64,000 nucleotides of DNA. Source: Anaeromyces robustus. Lineage: Eukaryota > Neocallimastigomycota > Neocallimastigomycetes > Neocallimastigales > Neocallimastigaceae. Under the pieces are notes generated by a model that made no database searches, had not been told where the DNA came from, and saw nothing but the letters and a program-made list of their open reading frames with translations. Below, in pieces: positions 46,545 to 58,152 of the stretch. The first letter of the stretch is position 1, and each line of letters starts with the position of its first letter. Location of the stretch: contig MCFG01000135.1 of NCBI GenBank assembly GCA_002104895.1, forward strand, positions 86,037 to 150,036. Reading direction: 5' to 3'. Both the position numbers and the translations under genes were made by a program.

Positions 46545-47262
46545 TATGCCATTTCCTCCATTAATATTAATGACCATATAGGATAAGACATTTTCAACGC
46601 CAAAGATATTATTTGTTTTATCAATATTAACCATATAATTTATAGTATCTTTTTAATTCAACTCCAGTATCTGTAGCTCTTCCGGCATCAATTAATCCTA
46701 AACATATGTTAATAGATTCTTTTTGAGTTTTACTATCAGTAATTTTAGCAATATCACCAATATGAGGTGTACCACTTGTACAGTCCGTTCTTGTAACTTT
46801 TTCCCGTTTTTACATATAACATTTTATTATTTTTATCTTTCACACATAATATACAATATACATTTTTACTGACTTCTCCCGTATTTTCTTCATTCACAAG
46901 ATAACTAATAGGAATTTTTGAGACTTCAGTTAACTTTTATCACAATCTGATCCCATACATTTACATAATAGTTTCAGTGTAAACTAATAATACTTTTCTT
47001 CCTTCTTTTACTTTAACTGAAATCTTTTTCCCATCATTAGGAGCTATTTCAGTTCCTAGTAATGCTAAAGAATAATCATTACTGAAAATAACTAAATAAT
47101 ATTTTTTATTTTCTTCACTAATATCATACCTACTATTTATTATCAGTATCCGAAGAAGAAAAATAACTTTTTTTTTCTTTCCATTTATTCTAATAGTATT
47201 TCTATATTTATCTGAACACACTCCATTTGCTACAAGTTGATTCACATTTGGAAACCATCCCG
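46545..47262 (-). pseudogene. Degraded protein-coding gene of unknown family
   Basis: On minus, coding-like sequence runs for about 700 bp in shifting frames. It goes from TGWFPNVNQLVANGVCSDK through DISEENKKYYLVIFSNDYSL, EIAPNDGKKISVKVKEG, CKCMGSDCD, NEENTGEVSKNVYCILCVKD, CTSGTPHIGDIAKITDSKTQ and ICLGLIDAGRATDTGVELKR to VENVLSYMV near 46560. At least four frameshifts or stops separate these. The gene-end junction at about 47262 abuts a Ty3/gypsy fragment on plus. Regularly spaced Cys and Gly-rich turns suggest an extracellular protein, possibly distantly scaffoldin-like, but the family is not identified. Confidence 0.6.
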
Positions 47263-48145
47263 TCCAATTAATAAATTTGTTGGTAGTACCAGCAAAATCA
47301 TTTTCCTCGTTGATTATACCGTCAGTCGGTAGTGTTCTTTTCCAAGAATTTAAACGGAACGTTTCATCCAGTTTTCCTTTTCATTCAAAAGCTCTTACCA
47401 GTGCTAAATGTAATTATCCTATTTATGACAAAGAATTGTTGTCCATTAAGAAATTTTTTCCAAACGTAGAGACAATATCTTAAAGGTACTAAATGTCAGA
47501 TTAATGTTTTTTTCTGACTATTCGAACTCAAACTATAACATATCTACTGGAACATCTTCTTTTTTCAGTTCGACTTTATTATTAAGTATAAATCTGGTTC
47601 AGAAAATAGAACCTATTGTCTTTCCCGACGATCTGACGATAAAAATAAAATAGTAAACACTGGTACCATTCTGAATTATTAAAATTTTGTTTTTACTAAA
47701 CTGATACTTCTCTTCTTGATAAAAATTCGGTCTGCCTCACCCAACGACACATACTTTTAATTCCACTATTAATAATAGAAGACTTTGTCTTCCTAATTCT
47801 CCCTTTCTCCTTCCACAATAATATCTTGTTATATAATAACTTGAGTTTCTTTGAATTGACATATTTGAATCTCATTATGATTCACTCCTCTCTGATCATT
47901 TTTGGCATCTCTAAAACTTTTGAATTCATTAGTAGAAACTTCTAGTGGAAAGTCCCTTAGAGGAGGATGTACACGGACTTGTGAGATCTATCAACGAAAT
48001 AAAAGTAATAATAATCATGAACCATATTGGACTATTTCAAAATCCATTTGACTTCATTACAGATTTATCAAACTCAAATAAATCTACAACCATTGTAACG
48101 GTTGTTGATAGATTATCAAAAAATAACATTAAGTTATATTTAGCA
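47263..48145 (+). pseudogene. Ty3/gypsy pol relic: RNase H and integrase fragments
   Basis: Plus-strand pieces in shifting frames. RNase H region: SVGSVLFQEFKRN, FHSKALTSAKCNYPIYDKEL. Connection region: YLKGTKCQI and FDFIIKYKSGSENR followed by CLSRRSDDK. Integrase zinc-binding remnant: TCEIYQRNKSN (the expected Cys before QRNK is Tyr), then the integrase core DFITDLSNSNKSTTIVTVVD + RLSK. These are the hallmark blocks of gypsy-type pol in correct order. Reverse transcriptase and the rest of integrase are absent. Dead element. Confidence 0.8.
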
Positions 48146-48348
48146 TTCTTTATATGGTTATTAACACCTAGATTATATATTTAATAAATTTTAGGTTATT
48201 TTTTGATTTAATCTAAAATTAAATATTAAATCCCTTTTCATCTGGAAAAAAAGGATAAATGCTCTAATATTTTAAGTTTATATTATTTTAAGTGCTTTTC
48301 TTGTTCTAGTTTTAGTGTCTTGTAATATCGGAACACTTTTCCGTTACA
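48146..48348 (+). mobile_element. LTR-like 3' end fragment
   Basis: Ends GTAATATCGGAACACTTTTC + CGTTACA (48322-48348), strongly resembling the end of the solo LTR at 13129-13844 (GTAATATTGGAACTACC...CCGTTACA). No matching 5' end TGTAACG or target duplication was found, so the left part is probably truncated. Confidence 0.5.
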
Positions 48349-48773
48349 CCTATAATTAAATAATTAAAGGACTAGTTTATTAAATCAAATTATGATTACA
48401 TTTATAAAAATTAAATTTATATTTAATTTTTATAAAGGTAATTTTTATTTTCAAGTTAAAAAGTATAAAGTTCGAATCAGTGATTATATATCAAGTCCGT
48501 ACCAATCTTTTAATCGAGATATTTAAATATCAAAAAAAAAATTAAATAAATTTTATAATTAAAAGTAATAAATAGATTAATAGTAATAAATGTTATTTAT
48601 ATAACTAAATAAATGGAAAAAAAAATAAAAAAAAACATAGTATACAAAAAATAAATAAAAAAGTTTAGTCTCAGATATCAGGATCAATTTAAAATTAAAT
48701 GAAAAGTAGTTTAGTCCCAGACATTAAGATTGATTTAAAATTAATTGAAAAAAAGTTTAGTCTATTGTATAGG
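48349..48773. other. AT-rich spacer with a short tandem repeat
   Basis: From 48660 to 48765 there are three diverged copies of a ~50-bp unit (AGTTTAGTCTCAGATATCAG / GATCAATTTAAAATTAAATG). No gene. Confidence 0.6.
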
Positions 48774-49055
48774 CAAATAAAAATATGGACAAATAAAAAT
48801 ATGGACAAATAAAAATATGGACAAATAAAAATATGGACAAATAAAAATATGGACAAATAAAAATATGGACAAATAAAAATATGGACAAATAAAAATATGG
48901 ACAAATAAAAATATGGACAAATAAAAATATGGACAAATAAAAATATGGACAAATAAAAATATGGACAAATAAAAATATGGACAAATAAAAATATGGACAA
49001 ATAAAAATATGGACAAATAAAAATATGGACAAATAAAAATATGGACAAATAAAAA
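48774..49055. repeat. 16-bp minisatellite (AAATAAAAATATGGAC), about 17.5 copies
   Basis: Essentially perfect 16-bp direct repeats with no unique spacer. Three overlapping minus-strand open frames (FLFVHIFICPYFYLSI) are created by the period and are not genes. The same seed (GTATAGGCAAATAAAAA) occurs once at 60516, at the start of the duplicated block, but is not amplified there. Confidence 0.95.
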
Positions 49056-49254
49056 AGTTTTGTCTCAAAAAATAAATTAAAAATTTAAATTAAAATTTTT
49101 AAATTAAAAATAAATTAAAAATAAATTAAATATAAATTAAATATAATTTGAATTAAGAATAAACTAAAAATATTAAATTAAAAATAAATTAAATTTTTCA
49201 ATTAAATTTAAATTAAAAATTTTAAATTAAAAATAAATTAAAAATATTAAATTA

Positions 49255-49303
49255 AAAATAAACTCTAGATTAAAAACATACTTTCTAATCTAGAGTTTAT
49301 TTT
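49255..49303. repeat. 18-bp inverted repeat (hairpin) at the start of the duplicated upstream block
   Basis: TAAACTCTAGATTA (49259-49272) pairs with TAATCTAGAGTTTA (49286-49299), extending by AT pairs to about 18 bp, with a 13-nt loop. A less perfect version is present at ~61060-61100 in the second copy. Confidence 0.8.
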
Positions 49304-50648
49304 CCTGACGTTTATGGTGACTAACTAGACTATGATTACTAATTTAGAAATTATTAGTTTTAAAATTAGTATAAATAGGAATTGAATTTTCAAATTTTTA
49401 TAATCTTTTTTGTTTTTTTGATTACTAACACAATAGTCTAATAATTTAATAATTTAATAGTTTTTAATATATTTTTTATTTTTTTAATTTTAATAAAATT
49501 ATTTTTAATTTAATTTTTAATTTTTAATAAAGCATTATTTAATTAGTATAGTTTAGAATTTTAGGTGATAATAATAGTAATTTTAATTTCTATTTTTATT
49601 TATTAGTTATTATAGTTATTAGCTTATAGATATTGACTTGACTATGTTGAAACCTGATTAAACCAAATTTTTAACAATTGAAATACAAAAATTAAGAGGT
49701 AATTTTTATATATGAAGGTATGCATTTTAATAAATATAATTGTTTAAAGATTTTTCATTAATAAACTCTTTAAACTTGACTCGGAATGACATAGAAGATC
49801 AATAATATAGAAAAAAATTTCTTTTTGAAATTTTTTGAATAAGTAAATTTTTAAATGATAGTTGTTTAAAAAAAACAAGAAACAATCCGTTGAACCTGTT
49901 AAAAGTAAGTTTCTTTCTATTTTTTATTATTATTTAACTTTTTTTATTATATTTTTTTACTAAAAAAAATAAAGAATTCTAATCTAAATATGAAATATAA
50001 AAAAAACTTTATTCTTTAATTTTTTTATAACCAATACATTCTTTTACTATTATTCTATATTTGTAATTAGAAAAAAACACTCCATTTTCATAATATTTAC
50101 CTTTTTTTGAATGTAAAAGATAAAAGAAAACGAATAAATAAAAGGGGAGGAAAAAATCTCTAAATTGAAATTACAATAAAGTGTTAGAAAAATTAAAGGA
50201 AAAAAAAAGAAAAAGGTAAGAAGAAAGAAACTTAATGAATAAATAGGAAGCTCTTTATAAAATCTTTGTTTATTCCTTCAATCATTCACTAATTAGTTAT
50301 TTATTTTTTACTATTGTGTAGGTTTTTATCTTTTCATTCCAAGGACTTTTTTTCCTTTTATTTTTTTGGAACCTTTATTATTAAAATCTGAACAAGTTTT
50401 CTTTTTTTTTTCTCCTTTAAATGGTTGTTCATTTTTAAATAAAAAACCTCTTTATTTTTTATGTACAGACCATAAAATAATATTGGAATACTTTCCAGTT
50501 AAAAAAAAAAGAAAATAATAAAAATAAGAACCATTATTAAAACTAGTAATACTTAATTTTATAATTATTTATGAACAATACCGCAAGTCCAACAACCGTC
50601 CGTAATACATAGAGAAAAAATAATTAACTAAAAAAAAAAAAAGAAAAA
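49256..50648 (+). promoter_or_regulatory. 5' flank of scaffoldin gene 1 (duplicated at ~61050-62743)
   Basis: Non-coding. It aligns almost throughout with the 5' flank of scaffoldin gene 2, e.g. ACGTTTATGGT, GACTATGATTACTAATTTAG, TTGACTTGACTATGTTGAAA, AATAAGTAAATTTTTAAATG, ACCATAAAATAATATTGGAA, TACTTTCCAGTTAAAAAAAA. Whatever drives transcription should lie within these shared blocks. No specific promoter motif can be named. Confidence 0.6.
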
Positions 50649-53600
50649 ATGTTAAAGTGTAAAAAACTAAAAAGGTAAAGAAAATAGAAAAGTTTTTTAT
50701 TTGTTATTAAATTATTATTTATTTTGTTTTTATTCTATTTTCTAATAATCAAATTATTCAATTACTAAATAATAACCATTAATTTTTCTTTATATTTTAG
50801 TGTACACATTTTAGAATTTTTACTTTTCATACTTCTTATTCATCATGTACGGCTAGCAACAGCAGCAGGTTACTAGAAAAATAATGATATTTATTATTGT
50901 TCATAGATATATATATTAATTTAGAATAATTATTATTAATATTTAAATATTATCTTTTTTATAATTTCTAGGAATGACAGAATGTAGTGAAAACTCTGCT
51001 AGTAATGCTACATGTAAAGATAGTTTAGGTAGTGAATTAACTAGTGGTAAATATTGTATAAAAAGTGGACAAATTTATTCATCAACAAGTGCTAATACTG
51101 ATGGTACAATGAAAGCTTCTTGTGAATTGAAATATGGTGGTACTGGTAAAGATACTGGTGAGGTAATATTTACTGCACCAACTAATGGTAATGAAAAAGG
51201 TTATACATTAGGTTTCATGGGTTCTACAGAAACTGGTATTATTTATTCATGTACTGAAAGTGAATGTAAACAACTTGTTTCCACTTATCATTATTTTAAA
51301 AGTGCTGATAGTGGTACTACTACTAAAGCACTTTATAAATGTGATGACACTGGTACTTGTACCAAACTAAAAGCTGTTAGTGAAGGTACTTATCTTACTG
51401 GACCAAATGGAACAGCTAAAGATGGAACTGCAGGTACTAAAACATATAATTCTGCTGCAAGTTGTACAAATACTGCTCCAACAGATTGTGATGCCGTAAA
51501 TACTACTTCTCTTACTGAAGGTACTACTTACATCTACATCGATGCCGCTACACCTGGAAATATTATTGCTTATACTTCCACTAGCAAATTTTCTTCAAGT
51601 AAAGGTAGTACAGATGAAGGAAAAGCCTATGTAGCTGCTGGTGGAGAAAAAGTAATTACTTGTAACAGCACTTCATGTAGTCTCAGTAAAGAAATTGATA
51701 AAGGTAGTGATTCTAAATATTATATTGATGCTACAACTCAAAGTAAAATTATTACTTGTAAAAACGATTCCAGTAATACATGTACCTCTAATGCAAGTGT
51801 AGAAACAGACGATGCCGTGGCCTATCTTAATTCAGATTTGCCTGGTAAAGTTATTCAATGTACTACAGATACAAGTAGTACGCCTAATAAAAGTTGTGCC
51901 TTGATTGATGGTGCTACAAAAGAAATTCCATTAGTTCATTATATAGATGCTATAGGAAAGAAAAAAATTATTACTTGTAAATATGATTCTTCTAAAGCTA
52001 AAGCCGAATGTGAACTTGGTGAAGAAGTTAAATATAAAACCGACGGCTATGCCTATATTGATTATAAAAATAAAGAAAACATTATTGAATGTGCTAGTGA
52101 TGGAATTTGTGAATCAACTGCACGTTCTGGAACAAATACAGGTGGTTCATCCAAAAGAACTGATACCGCTACTACCAGTACTACATCAGCAGTTAATTAT
52201 TTCTATATTGATGGCTCAGATACAAACAGTAATCGAATAATTGTTTGTACAACTGCTGATTGTTCCTTAATAACTGGTATCGCTACTGATTCTACTGTCG
52301 TTAAAAAATATTATATAAGTAGTAGTGATCCCACAAAGATTATTATTTGTGATAAAAGTAGTAATAGTGGTAGTAGTGGTAGTAGTAGTAGTAGTATTTG
52401 TGGTTTATTTGTTCATAGTGGTGACGATAGTTCTCCAAAATATTATATTGATGGATATAAAGCTGAAAATGTATTACAATGTAAAGCATCAGCATGTACT
52501 GAAGAAAAGGGTAATACAACTTTAGGTACTGCTTATATTGATGCCGGTAGTAGTAGTAATGAAGATACACCAAAATATTTAAATGTCATTGATTGTTCTT
52601 CTGGAACTTGTATTTCAATTACTCATGGTAATGCTGTTGCCAATGCTACACCAGCTCAAAATACTGGTTTTATTGACGCTAGCGCAAGTAATACTAATAT
52701 TATTATTTGTTCTACTGAAAAATGTAAATCTATTAATTTTACTAGTATTGGTAATGATGTTAACGGTCATGCTATTTTAGATGGTAGTAGTAAAAAAGAT
52801 GGTAAATTTAAAAATATTTTTATCTATTCCAATTCAAAATTTGGATCATTAGCTGGACGTTCCAAATTACCAAATTCTATTAATGGTTTTGCCTATATTG
52901 ATCATGGAAGTCCAAATGAATCTAATTATCCAAATGTAATTACTTGTCCAAATGGAAATTGTATTGTTTCTAAAGGTAGTTCAACGGATGGTGAAGGTTA
53001 TATTGATGGTACTGATATCACTAAAATGATTACTTGTGCATCAGATACATGTACTTCTGCTGATGGTAAAGGTAGTGCAAAAGATACTTATATTAATGCA
53101 GTTGATTTATCTCAAGTTATAAATTGTACAGATGATGATTGTATTATTTATCAAAGTGGAGCTAAGGCAGGACGTTCTGAATACTTCCCAAGATCCACAA
53201 GTGGTGTAGCCGAACTTTTAGTTTGTAATTATGAAAATAGTAATATAAAATGTGAATTAGTTACTACTACAGTAGCTGATAAATATAAACTTAAGGTATT
53301 TATTAATGATTTTAACGATGAAGAAGATTATACCGAAAATAAACCTTTAATTATTTGTGGCAAAAATGGAAAATGTACCCCTAAACTACCAACTGATGAT
53401 CAATTTAACAAAGCTAATGCTCTTTTTTATCCAAATTCAGATTCTTCAAATACTGAACCTCTTAAAAATGACTTAATTAAATGTGTTAAGGAAGGAGAAG
53501 AAACGGATGCAAAAGTGATATGTTCAATCACGAATGGATCAAATAATGATGTCTATTTAAATAGCAACTATATTAAAACTGATAACGAAAAACCAATTTT

Positions 53601-56600
53601 ATTATGTAGTAATGAAAATGGTTGTGTTGAAACTGCATCAAATTCCACTGATAAAAAATTGGAATACTTTGTTAATGCCGGAAGTACTAATACTACCGTT
53701 CCTCTTCAAGACACTTTAATTGAATGTAAAAGTGAAGCATGTTCGGTATTAGAAGCAAAAGATGGTGATACTTATATTAATACTATTAACACTGCTCAAA
53801 CGATTCAATGTTCTACCGCAAAAGGATGTGTTGCTGTTAATAGTAAAGCTACCGCAAGTAAAAATGAAATATTCCTGAATTCCAGTGATCTTAATGGAAA
53901 TTCTGGTTCTGCCGATGTCGCTCTTACCAGCGATTTAATTATTTGTTCTAATAGCAATAGTACTAATAGTTGTGAAGTTAAGGACGGTGTCGCCAATAAT
54001 ATTTATATTAACTCTCATAACGTCACTGAAATAATTTATTGTACGAGTAAAGGATGTAAAACTAGAGAAAGTAAAGCAACTACTACTCAACCCGAATTCT
54101 TTATTAATGCTGATCCTATTAATAGTTCCGATGAAAAATTAGTCAATGATTTAATTAAATGTAAGAATACTGGTTCTAAGATTAGTTGTGAAATTATTAG
54201 TGCTAAAGATGGAGATGTTTACATGAATGGTAATGTTGATAATGATACATCTATGCCATTAATTATTTGTACTGAAACCAATGGATGTCAAACTGATGGT
54301 AGCTTAGCTGCTGGTGATAAACCTCCAGCTTATTATGTTAATTCAGGAAGTGTTCTTTCCGCTAAATTAAGCGATACTTTAATTCAATGTCAATATGCAT
54401 CTTCAGCAGCTACTTGTACTATTTTACCAGCTTCCCTTAACGATGTTTATGTTAATTACGGTAATAATACTGAAACTTTCCCATTAATTAAATGTGTAAA
54501 GAATGGTTGTAAAGTTTCCAGTAGTTCAGCTACCGAAGAAAGTAATGAATATTATTTGAATGCTGGTGATATTGATGATACTGCTCTTGTTAATGATATT
54601 ATTGAATGTACTAATTTAAAAGATGTCATTACCTGTGAAGAATTATCAAAAGTCGGACTTGGTGTTTATTTGAATTCTAATTATGCCGAATCAGGTGATA
54701 ATAATCAATTAATCCAATGTACTAATGATAATGGATGTGTTGGTATTAAGACAGGTTCCTCTACCTCTAAAATGGAATACTACGTTAATGCTGAAAGCGT
54801 AGATCAAACTAATTCTATTATTTATTGTTCTAATAAGAAATGTGAAAAACAAACGCCAGAAACTGTTCCATCCTATTATGTTGGTGTTAATGAAGATATT
54901 AATGGATTAATTGAATGTACTAATTCTACTGGTCCATGTAATTTAAAATCTGCTTTCACTTCAAGTGGTTATTTCTTAAATGCTGGTAGTAATAAAGCTG
55001 TTAATCAAACCATTATTTGTGATTCTATCGATGGATGTGAAACGGTTAAAGTTGATTTAGGTTATTATGTTAATGTAGGTGATGAAACTAAACCAATTAT
55101 TAAATGTGATAAAGAAGGAAGTGAATGTGTTGCCGAAGCTTCAAAAGCATGTCCAGAAACAGAAGAAGCTAAAGCCGGAAATTATTGTTATGAAGATGGT
55201 CAATTAAGATTCTATCCAAATAGTAATTCTACTTATGTTACTGCTTCTAAATCTGATGATTATTATACTTTTGCTACTATTCCTGCTAATGAATTCCCAG
55301 GCATTAAGACTGAAACTAATTCACTTTTCAAAGTTTCCTATGCTTACATTAATCGTTTCTACCAAAGTGGTATTGTCATGATTGATAGGAATGGTAAATT
55401 AGTTGATAGTTTATCTTCGGATCAAAATGACATTACTTTATATGATTGTAATGATAGTACAAAAATGTGTACTGAAAAGCCAGGATGTACTCATAACACC
55501 TATATGTATGATTCAGAAAATAAGAAAGCTGTATTCTGTAATAATGGAGTATTAGAATATGCTTCATTTACGGGATATGTTGTTGATGGTAATCGTGTTA
55601 GTGGATCTAATCATCCATACATTATTCAATGTGCTAGTAATGGTAAATGTGTCAGTATTAAACCAAAAGTAACCTCATACTTTAAAAATAGTGGTTATGA
55701 TTCTGCTACTAATAGTCTTATTCAATGTCAAAGTAATAATTGTTCTACCGTTACTGCTGAAGTAGGCTATTATGTTGGACATGAAGGAGCTGGATATATT
55801 AAATGTACATCCGCAACAGCATGTACTTATTATCCATCTAAATCTAAAGTCAAATATGTTAATGCTGGATCTAATAAATCCTCTTATGCTATTATTAGTT
55901 GTACTAAGAATGGAGGATGTAGTGCAGCCAAAGCCAAGACTGGTTATTATTTGACTTATGTTAGTACTTTACTTATTTATTGTTCTAGTTCATCGACATG
56001 TGTGGAATATACACCAACGGTTAATTACTATGCTAATGCTGACTCCAGTGAAAGTAATAAAAGTATTATTAATTGTGTACAAAATAGTCAAGTGGTTACA
56101 TGTGCTGCTGAAGCCACAGGAGATGGTTATTATCCAACAAGTACTCCAAATGTTTTAATTCGTTGTAAGAGTGATACGGATTGTAAAACCATTGTTGTTG
56201 TCACTGGTATCTTCCGCGCTGCTATTACAACTTCTGATAATAGTAGTGGTGGTATTACTAGACGTATCGATGAAGATGATGAAGAAGTAGCCGTCGCTAC
56301 TGAAAAGACTCGTGATAACAATTCAGAAGATGAAAATAGTGTTCACTTATCAAGAAGTAGTGATGATGCCTATGGTATTATTCGTTGTGTTAATGGAAAA
56401 TGTCAATCTCTTTCTCCAAGTGAAATTGCTGCCATTCCAATTTGTGAATTTAATAATAATAAATGTTATATTACTAATGAATATGCCATGACTAAATCTG
56501 CTACTACTTCTATTTCTGCTGGTAATATTTGTACTAATCTTGATCGTTCCGTATTCTATTTTGCTACTGACACTGTTGTCGTCAAACCAAATGTCATTTC

Positions 56601-58152
56601 TGGTGTTACCGCCACTTATATTTACACTACTACCAATTCCAACTGTTTAGAAGTTAATGATTCCTACACGGACATGTACTTCACTGTTGGATCTAATATT
56701 TACACTCTTGATCAAGGATGCGTCAATCAATTCTATGAAACTGGTTATTACTTTATTAATACAGCAAAGAATACTTTAGTTACCGGAAATGATATTGATT
56801 TGTATAATGATGAAAATGTTAAATTATATCGCTGTAATGGAAGTAGTTGTAGTATTGTCGACAAACCAGAATCCATGACTTATTATGCGGATATTAATAA
56901 ACGTATTTTGAAATATAATGTTAATAGTGGTGCTTATTCCTTTGCCTATGAAAAGGATATTGTTTGTGCCTTTGCCAATAATAAATGTACTCCAAATGCT
57001 GATTTAAAGAATCAAGAATTCTGTATCACTTATAAGGGAGAATTAGTTCTTGCTAAAGCTGATATTAAGAATCGTGAAACTGGAGAATGTTATCGTGCTC
57101 CAAGTATCACTTCAACCATCTATGGTTATTCTCAATACCTTTACAATATGAATATGTTTGCGGCACAAATGGTGGATGAAACTGGTTATTATATTGTTAG
57201 TCTTTCCACCAATACCACTGTTGTTAGTAAGAATTACAAGACAAAGAATAATGGACTTATTGTTTATGGTTGTCAACTTTCTTCCTGTAAGGAATACACT
57301 CCAGAAGAAGATGTTTATTATTATGATGGTCGTGCTAAGACCATTTTAAGATATCGTGATGGTATTTGGAATACTCCATCTACTTCTGGTTATGCCTACA
57401 TTTCCATTAATCCAGCCGATACTTATATCTACAGATTTACCAAGAATGTCGATGACATTAAGATTAACAGTATTGCTAATTATGGTTATTACTACACAGT
57501 TGATCAAGAAATGTATCACTGTAATGAAGACGAAGGTAGTTCATGTACTCCAATTAAAGATACCGGTTATTACTTTACTAATACAGGAGAAGTCTACTAC
57601 TGTATCCATGATTCCGAAGGTTTAGAAGCTACTGAATGTACGAAACAAGCTTGTGTTAGTGGACAATACTATTACATTGAAGATGCTTACTACCGTTGTG
57701 AATCTAGTTCTACTTTAGTTCCAGTCATGTCAAGATATTGTTCATACAATGAAAATGTCATTGTTAACTTCCCATTAGCATTAACGGAAGAATATCCAGA
57801 CAAGATTAAACAAGCTATGGAAGGTATTGAAAAGAATAATAATTCTACAGCTATTGTTAGTCGTCGTGGAAAGAACTACTTAGAATCAGTTAGTGGTATT
57901 TTCACTAATTGTACTTACAACGTAGAAGAAACTAAATCTACCTTTGACCTTGTTTGTGTTAATAATTATGTTAAGATAGATGAAGACACTGATGACATTA
58001 AGATTTGTTCTATGGAACAATTAGGTTATGTAGAATGTGTAGAAAATGAAGAAAATCCAGAAAAATGTAATGTCAGTGGTATTGAATTACGTTATCAATT
58101 ATCATTCTTTGCTATAGCTATTGCTATTTTAATTCAGGTTTTTATGTTTTAA
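50649..58152 (+). CDS. ScaA-type fungal cellulosome scaffoldin (3 exons, 2,424 aa)
   Basis: Predicted secreted, surface-anchored scaffold protein; in anaerobic fungi such proteins hold dockerin-bearing cellulases. Exon 1 50649-50674 (MLKCKKLK), exon 2 50801-50868, exon 3 50972-58152. Phases fit, and all junctions are conserved in gene 2. The two small exons give a classic signal peptide (KCKKLK, then LEFLLFILLIHHV, cleavage after about ATA). The first ATG of the long exon alone would leave it leaderless. Body: about 45 units of ~35-45 residues built on Y-x-(D/N)-A-x(n)-(I/L)-I-x-C-x(n)-C. At residues ~54-174, ~1424-1580, ~1854-2040 and ~2040-2210 lie larger diverged domains starting like G(K/N)YC. 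An acidic linker lies near 1794-1824 (IDEDDEEVA). The C-terminus is a bare hydrophobic stretch (LSFFAIAIAILIQVFMF) ending at the stop, like a GPI signal. Coding GC is far above the flanks. Family assignment is by repeat style, size and anchoring. Confidence 0.85.

Noticed and set aside
48774-49055. CRISPR array
   Set aside because: The 16-bp repeats are contiguous with no unique spacers, and the genome is eukaryotic; the 44-bp repeat at 16840 was rejected for the same reasons.
48695-49068. Three overlapping FLFVHIFICPYFYL open frames
   Set aside because: All three frames of one 16-bp repeat are open by periodicity; not genes.
50974-50976. ATG 50974 as the scaffoldin start
   Set aside because: It would leave a leaderless protein; two upstream exons with matching phase and conserved splice sites supply a signal peptide in both paralogues.
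51983-57625. Many secondary open frames inside the scaffoldin gene
   Set aside because: Shadows in other frames of a repetitive coding sequence.
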